64,000 bases of DNA from Mytilus galloprovincialis. Its lineage: Eukaryota; Mollusca; Bivalvia; Mytilida; Mytilidae. Within the stretch, counting starts at the first letter, position 1, and each line of letters opens with the position of its first letter. Below, one piece after another: positions 36,401 to 51,400 of this stretch. A model generated the notes under the pieces. The model did not search any database, was not told where the DNA came from, and was given only the letters and a program-made list of their open reading frames with translations. The position numbers and the translations under genes are program-made. Where the stretch lies: the NCBI RefSeq assembly GCF_965363235.1, contig NC_134851.1, positions 54,936,833-55,000,832 of the forward strand. The letters are read 5' to 3'.

Positions 36401-39400
36401 AGGGTCGGCGGGAATAAAAAAAGCATGAAAAGTCAATTTTATTCTGCAAATTTCCAAAATTGGGTCGGTGGATCCATAAACCTACAAATAAAAAACCCTG
36501 GCCTTGTAGTAATCCACAAAATGCTAGAACATGTAGAAAGAAAACTGTGATGCACATGTACATTTTACAAACACTGTACATAGTATGGTGATCTAGAAAG
36601 TATTCATAACATGCTAGAAGTATATGTATATGTATGTAATACTTATTTATCACTAGACATTCTGCACCCTATAACCAATCAATTGCATTTGAATTTGTAT
36701 TTGTAGGTGGAACTGAAGGATAATTACGGAGAAAGCTCAGCCGCCCTGATGACGTCAGACCGGGGAACCACTGGGGGCGCTGAGTTAACAACAACACCGG
36801 TCCAGTCGGCAGATTATTTGGTGCAGTGGGATGGTTCAGAAACTGTCTTACAGTTTGAGGTATGTTAATGGTACTTTACCAAAGGTCAAGACTTTTAAGA
36901 AATCAGTCATGTAAGCTAGACTGATTCCTGTAGTTTAGTTAGTGTCTTTTCAGCTAACAGTATTGTTACTAATTTGTTAGGCTACTAGGTTAAAAACTAA
37001 GATGAGTCCAGTCCTGGGCTCTTTGTCATAAAACTTGACTCTGTTCGGGTAAAATATTTGTGTTTAGGGGGCTTAAAATTAAAAAATAAATGTTTTCATG
37101 TAATATTTTGAATTGTGAGATATTTTCAACCAGAAAGTAACTTTTTTGGGGAGGGATAGAAATGAATAAAAGACAGTTAACTCTGAACTGCTGGTTACCA
37201 TGGTTGACATATCTTTATAAATAGGGTGCAAACATTAATCCACCTACCTCTATCGAAGATCCTTTTTGGACAAACACCGGTATATATTTTGTGCGGAAAA
37301 AAAAGAAGTTAATATATTGACTGTGTTAAAAACACTGTGATGATTCTAATCCAAGATCTTAAAGTGATTTCACTATATCAAAATAATAACATGAATATGA
37401 AATTAATATACATTACTACCAATGCTGTCACCACTTGAGAAAAATTTACAACTTATTTGGAGTAAAAATATGCCATTTTTATTCCCCTGCTATAGTGAAG
37501 GGGCATTAAGTTTTATCCTTGTCCATCTGTACTTCCGACCATAGGTCCTGAAATTGGTTTCCGTTCTCTAACTTTAGTTTGCTTTTACCAAATTTAATGT
37601 CACTTTTACCTTTACAAATGAAAAAAAAAAGCTGAATTTTTTGTTTCTGTTTCTAACAAGTTTGCCTAAACTAAATGTTATGTTTACACAATGCTATTTA
37701 CCACAGAATTCAGATCAAGAACAAATTTGGGTAGCATCACTTTTACAGTTCCAGAGTTAAGTCCCTTTACAACTTTAAATCCAAGCTGGGCATCATCTGT
37801 GTCTAATGGACACATTCCCCATTTATTCAGTAATTTAAAGTTCTCTAGGGGGGGGGGAACGAATTTAGTAGGTAATTTGAGAAAACATTTATGATCATTT
37901 GGAAACACTAGACTGATTCATGGGGTTTTATGTTAGTTTAAAACTAATCACCACATTGCTAGGCTACTAGGGTTCAAACTGAGTTCAGTCCTGTGAAAAT
38001 CAGGGGAGGCTTTTCAATTTTTGTGAATTTAGGACATTTTGCATTTGTGGGTTAATAATTTCTTGATTTTAGCAATGCCTGGACTTTGTTCAACATTTGT
38101 GCTTTTAATTTTGTATGTTATTATTAAATTCACAAAAATATAAATCCATCAAATGATTATGAATCAACATTACATGTGTATCATAAAAAATCTACCCTCA
38201 CTGCTTCAACTTTAAAGTATGTACTTCTTCAACAATGCTATTTTTTCTTGTGGAAATATTATGTGCATCTCTCAGAAGTACTTAATAAGAATGTTCCTTA
38301 TTTAGCATGGAACGGTGTAATAACAACTTGCCATAAAGCACTAGCCAACGTCCTATTCATAATACTGTAGATATATACATTCAGAAATTATCAGTGTTCG
38401 CGAAATCTTTTTTCCCCTGGTGGTCCTTCAAGAAAATCTACTGGTCCTTACTATTAATTCTTTTGAAAAATACTAAAATTGTGTCAGTCCTACGCAAAAT
38501 TTTGGTGGTAAAATCCTGAGGACTGACACTTTTCACGAACTCTGAATTATTGTTAGGTATTTACATGTATAAAAGCAACTGAATGACTTTTGTAATAATT
38601 AGAAATCACATTCTAAGACTTTACAGTATAAACTTTTATAATTCATATAAATTTGTATACGTTTAAACCATTAGTAAACCCATTTCCATAGAAACTAAAC
38701 CATGTAAACAGAAAGATGGCACCTACATGTATATTTCTCAATTTGATTGTGTAATTTCCCTCCATTTCCAAAATTTGAACTTCATCAGTCTTTTTTTCAG
38801 TAATACTAGAACACACCCGTGATATCACGGGTCCGTGACTGAATTGAAATATATATAACTATGCGCAAGCCTTATTTTAGTATTAGTATTGTCATCTGAT
38901 AAAGTCATGCCGATTATAAGATACACAGTTTTTCTCTGCTTTCAAGTCTTTCTGTTTGAACCCGTCGAACTGAAACAATAATAATAATTATTTGGAAAAC
39001 AAAAGGTCCTGGAATAGAGTATTTTTTAATCAACAGCATTGTCCTATATAAGTTAGAAATAAAGTTGAATTCTTTGCTTCGCTGTTTTACGTCATGCTCA
39101 CTAACAAATTGAAAACTGTACCTATACGCATTATTTTTAGTCCAGATTTTTAGTATTCGTATTGTTATCTTAGAAAGTCTTACTGTTTAAAATACTACAA
39201 TAGGTAACAATTTGACAATTTAGTGGTGTCAACCCTGTGGTTATGACCCGTGTATATAGCATATTAATCCTGAATACAACGTTTGGTGGTGCGCCTGTCA
39301 GATGCGGAACGTACAGATAAGGTAATAGGTAACAGGTGAATATACTATTGGTATCGGTAGCGGACTCGACCCGGAACTTCTTAATTATTGGCAATATTAA

Positions 39401-42400
39401 TTACGTGGAAAACAAAAGGGCCTGGAGTGGTGTAATTTTTAATCTACACCTTTGTACTATATTAGTTATATATAAAGTTGAATTCTGTGATTCGTCGTTT
39501 TTACGTGATGACGGCTGACAAATTGGACCTCGTAATTTTAGTATTATAGATGTGACAACCTGCACCAAAATCTTTTCCAAAATGTATTCACAAAACCAAC
39601 ATTCTGATATTCTAGTTTAAATAAAGATTTTCAATTCTAGGCCATAGGACTAGTGGCTGAAACTTTATACATCCTGCACAGCCAAATGAATGCCCCTAAT
39701 ATTCATGGATTTTACAACCCAATGTGAGTTTTGCAGGGAGTCAAACCTTGTGTTTTATACACCTAGAAATTGAGTAAAAGGATGACTGTTTTTCTAGACC
39801 TTTCTAGAAGTTTTGATTCAGTAGTCCGAAATTTATTTGACTTTTCATCCCAAAGTAGATGTATATAGTAACTATAAGCTGCTTGGTACATGTAGATTGT
39901 CACTGAGATTATATTAATAAAACAGTTATCTCCCCTTTAATGCCTCAAAAGATGTGTTATCTCCCTTTAAATATTATTAAAACCCATGACAAGTTATCTC
40001 CCTTCAAATATTAAAGAAAACCAAGACAAGTTTTGTCCCTTCAAATATTATAAAAAAAAATATGACAAGTTCTCTCAAAAAATTGTTATCTCCCTTGGAC
40101 CCTTCAAATATATAGAACCCATATACATGACAAGTTATCTCCTTTCAAACACACTGATTTTAACTCATAAAAGTCAATCTTAGAATTAAAAAATATGCTA
40201 TTACATGAATATTCTATAATGTGCCAATAAACATGGTATAACTGCATATCAGATATTTAAATGCCTTTGGGAACAAAGTATAGTGAGGAAAAAATCAATA
40301 GACAGAGAAAATTAACACACTAAAACTCTGCAGTTTAATTGTGATATTTCTCATGGCAATTTTTATTTAAAAAATCTATCTCCATTCAAGTTTATGCTGA
40401 TGCAAGGGAAAATTTTGGAAGCATAGATGCCATCCTTTTGATTTATAATTTGCCTTAGGGTAAGATCTAAACGAAAAAGTCAGTCGCTCCTCAGTTTGTC
40501 AGATTAGCAGAGGCAACAGGTGCAGAATAATTGCAAAAATTGATTTCTTGTAATATTGATAGAAATTGTCAATTTGTACTAGAACATTAACTAAATATGG
40601 AGTGAAATGGGGAGAATGTTGTATTAGTAGTTTGTCGGCTAATTAATTAAAGCTATAAGTTTTCTTTGTTTTTTTTTAATTGTTAAGCTTATGTGATACT
40701 ACATGTATACTGGGTATTTAACTTGTGATATTATAACCTGCACTAACCCAGTTTTCAATGGTTAGGAAAATTTTTGACTTTTTTCATTGGTCTCACAGTC
40801 TATAATGTTGATCACACATTTGCTGTATTAAAAAAGGCAAGAAATATAGTTCTTTTTTCTTCCTAATCTTATCTTCAAATCCTGCCCTGTCATATTTTAT
40901 AGATGTATTTTGGGGGTAAGAACCATTGAAGTTGACCGCTCTTTATCATGATTTTGTTCCACTTGAGGGCCCCTACTGGTATATGTGATGCATGTATTTA
41001 CCTACTTGATTAAACAAGGTTATACTTGATTTGCAAACATTGGACTCGACCTATGGAAATACTGACAGTTTTTTTCTTCTTCTGTAAATCTTTATATATT
41101 TTAAGCGTTTCCAAATTTAAAATAGCTGTTGGACTATATCTATAATGTATGCCTATGGAAATACTGTTGGTTTTTTCTTTTCTGTAAATCTTTAAATTTA
41201 TTATCAATTTATTTCCCCTTTTAAGCCTTTCTAAAAATACAAAATTCCTGCTGTCAGTCAGTAAGGTTCTAAAAATACAAAAGCTGTCCAGTCGTAAGGG
41301 ATGGTTTTGCCAGGATCAGCTGTTTTCAATTTCCTGTAATGTATAAAAAGATTTCACTGTATTGATCTGTGTACAAGAATAACTTAATCAATTCAAATGA
41401 TAAAAATGAAAATATCTGTATTTGTCATTGACTTGTCTGATGAATAAATAGATATATATCTACTCTAAGGCCCAATGTGTCACTGAATTGGTCTTAAATA
41501 AACTGTAACGGACATGCATTATACATTACATGTATATATAGCTCTCTAATAGGAAGTAATATATTGATAGATGATTTGCATTTGAACAAAAGGTGTGATT
41601 ATATAATTTCTTATAATTTCTCTTTAAAAATATGATTGGGGGAAAGGGGGGGATTAAATAACTTTATTTAATTGACAAATATAGGATACAAATGTAGGTG
41701 ACAGAACTATATTTTTTTTAACCAAAATTTTAGAAATTCTCTACATCCATGTATCTCAATTTAAGGCCATTCTTTTGTTGCAGTGTCAGATTATTCATTT
41801 TCTAACCAAAATTTCTCAACCAGATTATATGAGCAAAACATTTCCAATATAAGCCATGCCAAGACATTCATTTTTAAGGACTGAAGTTCAATACAATGTA
41901 GAACTGATAATGACAAACCAATAGAATTGAGATATGGATTTATAGATTTTTGTTCGTTTTATGACCTTCAGTAGTTGGCTGATAGTTGAGCTAATCCTAA
42001 TTGACCATTGTTGACCCTGACTTGAAATTTTACACTATAAATACATTATTGTTGTATTGAAAAAAAATATTTCTTTCCTATTTCATGGCCAATTAAATCA
42101 ATTTCACATGTGAAGTGAACCAATCGGATTTCCTCTGTACAGTTCCAGTTTTACCTGAATGAATTTTAATGAATGAGCTTTTCAAGAAAATACCCATAGC
42201 GGAAGACTGAAAATAACTCAAAGTATCCGATTTTACGTCATTGAAGTTACGATATAAAATTCTCCCACTCGGAATGAATGGATGTCAGGGTACTAAATGA
42301 CCTAACACATGTGACAATCAGGCAATTCTGTGAAGAAAATAGTATTGATTTAGCAGAGGCCTATATCTCTGTGTATTTAATTAACGCTAGCTATATAGAC

Positions 42401-45400
42401 TCTTGCATCAAATCAAAACTGTTTTTCATGTTATTTGGTGCTTGAATTTTTCACACACTTTTTTTTATACATAGTGTTTTGGTAGAAATCATTTCAATGG
42501 CACCCCACACTCATTGATAACTTCACTGTTATCATTCGTTACGTTATAGATTTTGAAAATCTATAACTCGTGTGTCTTTTGATTTGACACTGTTGTGTAT
42601 TGGATTACTGAAACAAGTGGTTGACAAAGCAGGGATTTGACCAGTCTTGTGATCTTTCTTTTTTGTACTGGATAAGTTTTGGAAGGACAGCAATTAATGA
42701 GGCTATGAAAAGGACATTATTGATTTTAACACGCTGCGGATGATTAGCTTGCAATCTTGATACATGAATCTGATTGTGTATAATTTCTACATTCTTACAA
42801 AACAGGAATAATACATAAGTGACCATCTAACATTATTATGTTTTACAATTTGGAATGTTTAGGATACATGCTTGAAAAATAGGATCAGGAGTAAACAAAT
42901 GTTTAAGATACTAGATAAGTTTGAAATTTGTATCCATATGGTAGAAATTCGTATTGAAATAGTTTCTGCTTAATTGCTGTATTTGCATTCTCTGTCTAGG
43001 ATGCTGCAGAATGAAAAAAAATAATGTCTTATTTCTGTAACAATTGGTAATTATTTCAAAATGTATCTGATTTGTAAATAAGATTTATATATATTTTAGA
43101 TTTCTATATTTATCAAGTTATTTTTACAAAAAAGATATATTTTCTTTAGACATTCTACGTCGTAATTTTATTAGATTGCTATTTTTGCTGAATAAGACAT
43201 TATTTTCCTTGTGACATTTCATTGGAGAATTTTTGACCATATGTCGACAAAATATTGACTGAATTCACCTGAATCTAATAAACTCACAGTATATCAAAAG
43301 GAGTTATTAAGACAACAGACATATAATTCGTGTAACCTTCCGTACATGAATATATAGATAATAGAAAGCTCGTACAGTAAATGAATTTGTTAGTATACAT
43401 TAACTAGGGCCTCCGGGCAGAATCGTAATTGTTTAAGCCAAAGGGGTGTTCAGTCATAATTAACAGAGTGTCTGTAGCCTTTGACAAGTGGTGAAAAATT
43501 GTGCAAATGATGCACATGAGGATATGATATCTTTGGACGTAGAGAAACATCTTGGTGGATTGGAGAAATAACTGAATTTTTAAAAGATTAATATTTGGCT
43601 GACTTAACAATTTTGCTGGAAAGTAACTGTATTTCTTGACAATATTCTTAAAAAAAAAGGAAATGGATATTTTTGCAATTTGATATGTGCATTTACATGT
43701 AGGGGAGACGTCCTTGTATTTTATAAACAGCTGATTGAATTTTAGTGACGGATTATTTATAGATAGGTTGTTGTCTCTACTTATTACAACATTACATGTT
43801 ATCTGTGAACAAAAGGGGAGCATGACCACTTGTGGTAGGAAACACAGATATCACGAAATTTCTTAATCAACTGGTGACACAGATATTCCTGGTGGTTGAT
43901 TAAGGTCCCCGGTGATAAAAATACCACGACACGTGACTATAATATTATGACAAGCGGCAGACATCCGTGACTTTAGACAGCTGGACAGGTGTCATGAAAA
44001 TGTTTTGTTAATATCTTTAAACTTGTTAACTCGTAATTTAGGATTTGAATAATTTTTAAAAAAAATTCACACTTGCAAAAAAACCTAGATAATTTCTGGT
44101 GGTATTTTTTTCGTTTTCATTTCCAAGTCCATTTAGAATATTTATGCGCTTGTTTCTGAAACATGCATGAATTGATTGATTTGACAATTAGAATTTCCTG
44201 AAAAATGAAAGAATTGTATGATTGGTTATAAATTGAGAAGGAAGCTACTGGGTAGTGTAACAATTGCGGTGAAATCTGCAGTAATTAGTACGTTTACAAG
44301 GAAACCTATAAGTGATGACTCTATTGAAAAATTGTGCATAACAAATAAAGCTGTGCTGGACAAATTAATAATAGCAAAACGGAATTTTCAAACTTAATTG
44401 CTTTGTTTGAATCATTTAGATGAAATTCTAGATGTAAATTTTTAAAAGAAAAAATAATTGAGATATATCTTGTGTTTTTGTATCAAAAGGAAGTTTATTG
44501 ATAAATATTGGGATTAATTTAACACGATACTTGTTGGATTATGATTTAGATAAACGTGGTAATTCTCAACCTTCTGTGATAATATTGAAAAATCAAACCG
44601 CCAAATACATTGTACTTTTACCTCCATTGAGAAAAAATAGACAGAATTCGTGTCGACCTTGGAAGTATGTCACTGCATTTGAGATAGGTGTTTATAGCCA
44701 TAAGTGAAAGAAAGAACATAAAATTCAGAATTGTTCGTAAAATTGTCATGAATAAAAACTTGAAAGAAAACTGACTAGAAAATTATCTAAAGAAAGCTGA
44801 ATAGTTATATCAATAGTCATAGAAATCTGGAAAAGAATTTTTGATTGACAGTTTTTAACACTATATAGAATCTGTGCTTCATTAAAGTCAAATATGGAAC
44901 ATATAGCTTGACAACAGTCAGATTCAATATTTTTTTTATGTGAGACTGCAAAACGAGTTGCATGGATCCATTATAAATGCTTCCAGGCGATGTATACTAT
45001 TATTCTACCAACTCTTATGTCCTGTGTGTCAAACAAAATAGCCACGATCAGCCTACAGAACCTACAGAAGAGGTCAAGGTCAAGGTAAATAACCATGATC
45101 AGCCTGAACCTATAGAAGAGGTCAAGGTCAAGGTAAATAACCATGATCAGCCTGAACCTATAGAAGAGGTCAAGGTCAAGGTAAATAACCATGATCAGCC
45201 TGAACCTACAGAAGAGGTCAAGGTAACTTTTCTACATCATGTTTTTCTTGGACTCCACCAGGGGTTAAAAATGTGTCTGTTGAAGGTTCTTGATGTTGTA
45301 GGGATTGAAGTTGAAATTTTGGCTTGGTTATGGTAGCCCACAGCTTAAATTTTAATAGTCAATATATATATTCTATAAAAGAAAAACAGAAGTTTTAAAA

Positions 45401-48400
45401 CCCCACACCAGACTTAAGTGGCCATTAGTGACTGGGTCCCTTCTCATTTTAAACCCTTGTTTAAAGTTTCTTCAATAGTATTATATTTGGCCTTCATGTA
45501 GATCTACTTTCATATATTCAGTTGTCTTGGTAAAATAATGAAATAAAATGTTAAATGTTTTATGGAGGTTAACATTTATGTCATCAAACATGTGTTACTG
45601 AATAATTGGTAGAGAATAGACATACTAAATGATCTGGAACTTTTATACACGATTTGATCTTAAATATGACAAGTAGAACTAGGACTAGACCACAGTTCAG
45701 GTCAATTTCTTCTCAGGGGAGGTGTGAAGTATGTTAAGTAGACATGTACTAATCTTAGCTAGAAATCAGCCTCAATTTTATCAGATTTGATCAATGTAAG
45801 TTGAGAAGGATGTAAAAAATTCCTTTCAAATTGGGGAAGGAAAAAGGGGGGGAGAATGTCTTCTCAGGGGAGGTACTTTGTCATGGTAAATTCAAAGGAA
45901 TGTAGAAATTACCTTTCAAACTGGGGGGAAAAGGGGGGAGGGGATAAAATACAAAGCGTTTCTTTTCTGTTTAATACCTTATTTGGAATTGAGTATCTTA
46001 CATAGAAATAGAACTTAAAAACAAGCATTTCATATAAAATTTCAATCCTGGTACATGTATCTATGATGAGTTTATTCACATATTTTGAAGGCTATAAAAG
46101 ATTTCTAAATATGGTTGCATAAAGACATCTACTGCTTCATAGTTGAGGCTGATTGGATTGTTTTTAATTAAATACAACATGTTACTTTCATTAGCTTAGA
46201 CAAGTAACAGGATTACAATTTGATCAACTTAAAGCTGCTGTTTGTGGGGGAGGAAAAAGGAGACATATCGATTTATGTCTATTTATGAAACTATTGATTT
46301 TCTTATCTAAGAAAGATACAGTTTCTACTTAAAAAGAGCCAACAAAAAAAAAAACCTGCTGATTGTGTTGAGAAATCTGTCTTTCAAAGGAGATACTCAG
46401 ATCTAGATGATGACTTAGTGGAGAAAAAAGGGGGGTGAAGAATTATTTATTAGAGATCTTAAACATTGGTGTATGTCTTAAGAAATTATGTCTTTTAAAA
46501 GGAGATACTTAGTTGATGACATTGAGGAAAAAAGGGGGTTAAAGAATAATTGATCAGAGATTTGAAACATGTAAATACCTAACACTGCAAATAATTTCTA
46601 ATGAAGTATCAGTGTTTTCTTAAAAAGCCTTATAACTGAAAAATATATGTACCAAAATTTTCTATGAAGTTTAGTGTTATCAACAATAGCTTCTTAAATC
46701 AGCTTGCTCCTTTAAAATTAAAAAAAAAAGAATTCTGAATAAGGAAATAGTGTTCTTGGTTTCGAATTTGCCATCAAAAGAGGGGGGTTTATAAATAACC
46801 CCACTTTATATGTGTATGATGTGTATTGTGTGTATATCACAAGTCATACAAATTAACATGTATTGGTGAATTGTATTGATTTCATATTGTAATACACAAG
46901 AAATATTTTAACAAACATGTTTGTCTGCTGTCACTGTTGGCAAAAAAAACATGGCAACATTATTAAAATATGTAAGATTTTGTTTCTGACATAGAATATG
47001 TTGTACTCATGTCGATTATTTAATGTTCTATTATGCAATAGTAGTTTAAAGTATTAGTCGTCAATAAAAGGAGATGTAAAAACACGACACAAAAACCTTA
47101 AGACAGGTAGAGGTCAATATACATGTACTAATCTCAACAATACACATGTCGTCATATTTCTTGTATACAACTTGTGGGTTTTCAATGACATTTAAATTAT
47201 TCTCAAGGACCTTTTGTTTAATTTTAATAAACAAAAACTTTTTCTGCTTAAAATACTATTAAAAGAAACTTCAAGGTATAAATGTATCTGGTATTTGTGT
47301 ATTTCACTTCCCCCTTCTCCTATAGATGGGGGTTTTAGATGACTTAAAATTTATATTGATCAATTTCAAATCAAGTTGCCTGTAGACTACTAAAAGTACA
47401 GGACACACATGATCATTCAATAAGAAATTTTATTTCCTCAAATTTTGGTCCTCTGTCCACTAAAGGAAGTATATTGGTTTTTCGAGGAAACACAAAAAAT
47501 TTAGGTAAACTTTTGTGTTATGGCATCTCTTTTATGTTTTGACATTTTGATGCTCTTAAACTAGTACTGAATTTATTTAGCCTTATTGATTAAGTTTTTT
47601 AGTCTCTGAAGGGAGTCAACCGAATTTTGTTTTTTCTAAATTTCGACATTGATGATTAGGGTTCCCTGTTCCGTTTATTAGGGCCCCGCCGACGGCGGGT
47701 CGCCCTATAGTGATCAGTCTGTCCGTCCGTCCGTAACACTTTCGTGTCCGCTCCATATCTAGAGAACCGTTATGATTTCATACTTAATACTTAACATGAT
47801 TATTAACCAACACCAGAGGGTGTGTCATGTTGTATGTACAACTTCCTAGGTCAAAGGTCAAGGTCAAAAACTTTGGTTTCAGTTGACAACCCCGTGTCCT
47901 GTGGTGAAGATCGTGTCCGCTCCATATCTAGATAACCATTATGATTTCAAAGTTTATACTTGACATCCATTTTAACAACCACCAGAGGGTGTGTCATGAT
48001 GTATGTACAACTTCCTAGGTCAAAGGTCAAGGTCAAAAACTTTGGTTTCGAGTTGACAATCCTGTGTCCTGTGGTGAAGATCGTGTCCGCTCCATATCTA
48101 GATAATCGTTATGATTTCAAAGTATATACTTGTCATACATTTTAACCACCACCAGAGGGCGTGTCATGATGTATGTACAACTTCCTAGGTCAAAGGTCAA
48201 CATCAAAAAAACTTTGGTTTCAGTTGACAACCCTGTGTCCTGTGGTGAAGATTGTGTCCGCTCTATATCTTGAAAACCGTTATGATTTCAAATATTATAC
48301 TTGACATCTATTTTAACCAACACCAGAGGGTGTGTCATGATATATGTACCACTTCCTAGGTCAAAGGTCTGTCTGTCTGTTGGTCTGTCCATCGCTAACA

Positions 48401-51400
48401 AATTTGATCCACATTATATTTTGAGAGGACAGCTGTTATTATTTCATACTTTATACCTGACAAACATTTTCAACTTAACATATATATTAACCAACACAAG
48501 AGAATGTGTCATAATGTATGCATCCTAGGTCTAAGATCAGTCTGTCGGTCTGTCCATCTGTTCGTTGTTCTTAACAAATTGTGTCCGCTCTACCTCTCGA
48601 GAACCATTAATATTTCATACTTTATACTTGGTGGGTCATAATATATTGAAGGCATAATTCTAAAAATATGTGACAAATATCAATTGGGCAGCACCTTTAA
48701 ACATATTGTTCAAACGTCAATCCATATATCCAGAAGTCACCTTAGAGTAGTAATCAATGAGTTCACATCATGCAGTCATATCACTATTATACTATGAAAG
48801 TAAGATGAGAATATTTATCAGTTTTAACTTAAAATCTTAGATCAAAATCACACATGAGACTATGTAATAACTTCAAATAATGCTTCATATCAGATTATCC
48901 ATACAACTTATTTACCCCACGTTATTGACAGCGGGGCCCACAGAGATGGCTCCCATCTCAATGATATCTAGTATAATCTTTTTTTTTCGTTGCAGAAGCC
49001 AGGATTAAACCCTAATGCTACAGTGTACAAACCTGCTGATGTCCAGTGGGATGTTAATGTTAACGGTAAGTCATTATTTAGGATCAAATCTGATGCTTTC
49101 AGTGAATGTGTAGGCAAAGGTAATATCTGTGTCAGCTTGCTAGCTAGCAGATAACCAATCTATCTATCTGCTTAACTAGGCTACTTCGAAAGGACGGTAG
49201 TATACCTGACCTAATAATGACTTCACGGTTCAGCTAACAAGCAAGCTAACCAAAGATATTACCTTTGCCTACACACTCAATGAAATCAGCTGTAATAATG
49301 ATGGGCCATTTTCATTGATTTAGTGATTTGCTGAATCCTAGAAAACTTGATACTTTCGACATAAAACTTATATAGTACATGTATAATACAAACTTCTCAG
49401 ATAAGAACTGGCTCAACAGCCGTGTCCTGTATGTTGTCATAGGAACAAAATCATGCTCAGTGTCAGTGTAGTTCACAGCTGTGCTCAGAATTTTTTTTGA
49501 CCTAGGAACTAAGCAATAAAAATAAAAGAAATCCTACACCAGTCAACATGGACTCTAATCCAAGGTCTTAATTTTGCTGCTTTTACATATGGCACTGAGA
49601 ATTTAGAAACAAAGACCAAAGACTGGTTGGTTAAGAGTTGGAATAATGTCTTGTTTGGCTGACATGTTTTTTTGCACACTGTTTGAACTATTAACATTAA
49701 ATTTCTGACTCAGCTAGGCTATCAAGTACAAAGCAGGGTTAATATGAATGTTGGAATAATAAACACCAATTATATTATCATTTACATACAGGTCATAATG
49801 AAATGTCTTAAGATAGAAATGTATGATAACAGAAAAAAATAATATACTATGGTTTAAGTCAGAATCTATATTCAATATATCTGATAGATAATGTATCCAA
49901 TAGAAACTACCAATGACCTACTGTGCGAACCCCTCACGAGTCATCTGTAGTCAAAGTCAGGGTTCTTGAAAAAATTCCTAGTGAGAACCCTGAAGGTATT
50001 TAAACATCCCCCTAGTAGTACTACCAATGAAAAGATTTGCTATTAAAATATCAAAATCATACAAGGACCAAAAAGATAGAACACTTTTATTAAGATTTTA
50101 ACACATTGTTATTTTATTTATGTATTAATTCACTGAAAGGAAGTATGAATAATACTTGAGTAATTCTTAGCTTTATTTCTCTGAATTTGATTTTTGTAGA
50201 ATATAAGTATACCAATGGAGACGTAGGGACAGGTGAGGGAGGGGCAGTGACTCCAACACAGACACCCCTCCCAGAGGCTCCCTTGGACAATGCTATGGGA
50301 TATAACTATGAGCCAAACCACAATTTAGGTAAGTAAGAGGATGATCATTGTTGGCTGCAGAGACCCAGCTGTTAAAATCCATACCACAGGCACTTCATGG
50401 CAAAGAGATGTAAAATGAGGCAAGCTTAGCCTGACGTCAACTTGCCCATAGACCAGCTAACTTAATTTATTCATACTTGTTAAAAGGGCAAAATACATAA
50501 CGTCTTATTTCTACCACTGGAGACCCACCTCTTCATGACTTCCTTTTAGAATGCTAGAAACTTCTCCATGTAATATTTGCTTTATAAATCCAGAATTACA
50601 GGATCATAGATTTATTTGGCAATTTGTTAAAAATGCGCTTTATAAATTAAAAAAATATCTGGACATTAGTTGAAAAATAAATACAAGACTTGTTGGATAG
50701 GATCTCGATAGCAAATCATACACCTCTTCATTTATTTCATAACGATTTTCAATGAATTTTTGAAATGCAATAAATTATTTTTAAGTGAACAATTTAAACT
50801 TTATTTTGCTGTCTTTTTGAAGCTAACAAATGAATATAAGGCAATTGATTAAACTTTATACAAATGCACTTTAAAAAAATGTTAAAATTAAAAGTGGCAA
50901 TACATTAGACGATTTTACTAGGTTTGCATGTACTTTAGAAAATGTCATTATTAATTACGCTATTGTGCTTTGATGAATATATCGTTTGAACTAAGTCAAG
51001 GTTTTAGATTTATGTAGTGCCCGAGCTCTACAAATTACAATCTCTACATGTTTTATGAAAATTTACATTCATTTTGTCAGCAGATTTTAGCGCTGAATCT
51101 ATCGGGACTTGTAATTTAATGTCATCATTTTAATGAAGTGATACTGTCAGACATAGGAAAATCCTAGTTTTCATGATAAATTTGAATCCCTTAGGATCTA
51201 TAAATCATTAACAGAATGTTCAATACAGATTGATTATTATATTGTGGTTATTGTTCCAACACTTTAAAGTGAGGATGGAAAGAGCATGGCCGCCATGTAA
51301 TGGAAAAGTGACAGGATTTATTTTATCACTTCATAATAAAACCAGGATTATCTGTAATATTGCTTTATTGCTGAATTAGCAAATTTGACTCCGTCAATAG

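Larger units (their letters stand above)
36860..48995 (+). other. LARP4-like intron 2 (12.1 kb), overview
   Basis: No other gene is supported. Contents seen: family E repeat (37485-37840), CAGAGTTCGCGAAA-ended repeat (38391-38546), 'gttatctccctt' degenerate repeats (39915-40150), a duplicated segment (41050-41205), a perfect palindrome 'ttatagattttgaaaatctataa' type at 42544-42566, a 48-bp tandem repeat (45040-45235), duplicated poly-G-containing segments at 45700-45950 and 46380-46560, and a 170-bp tandem array (47680-48620). The remaining AT-rich sequence shows nothing I can name. Confidence 0.6.
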
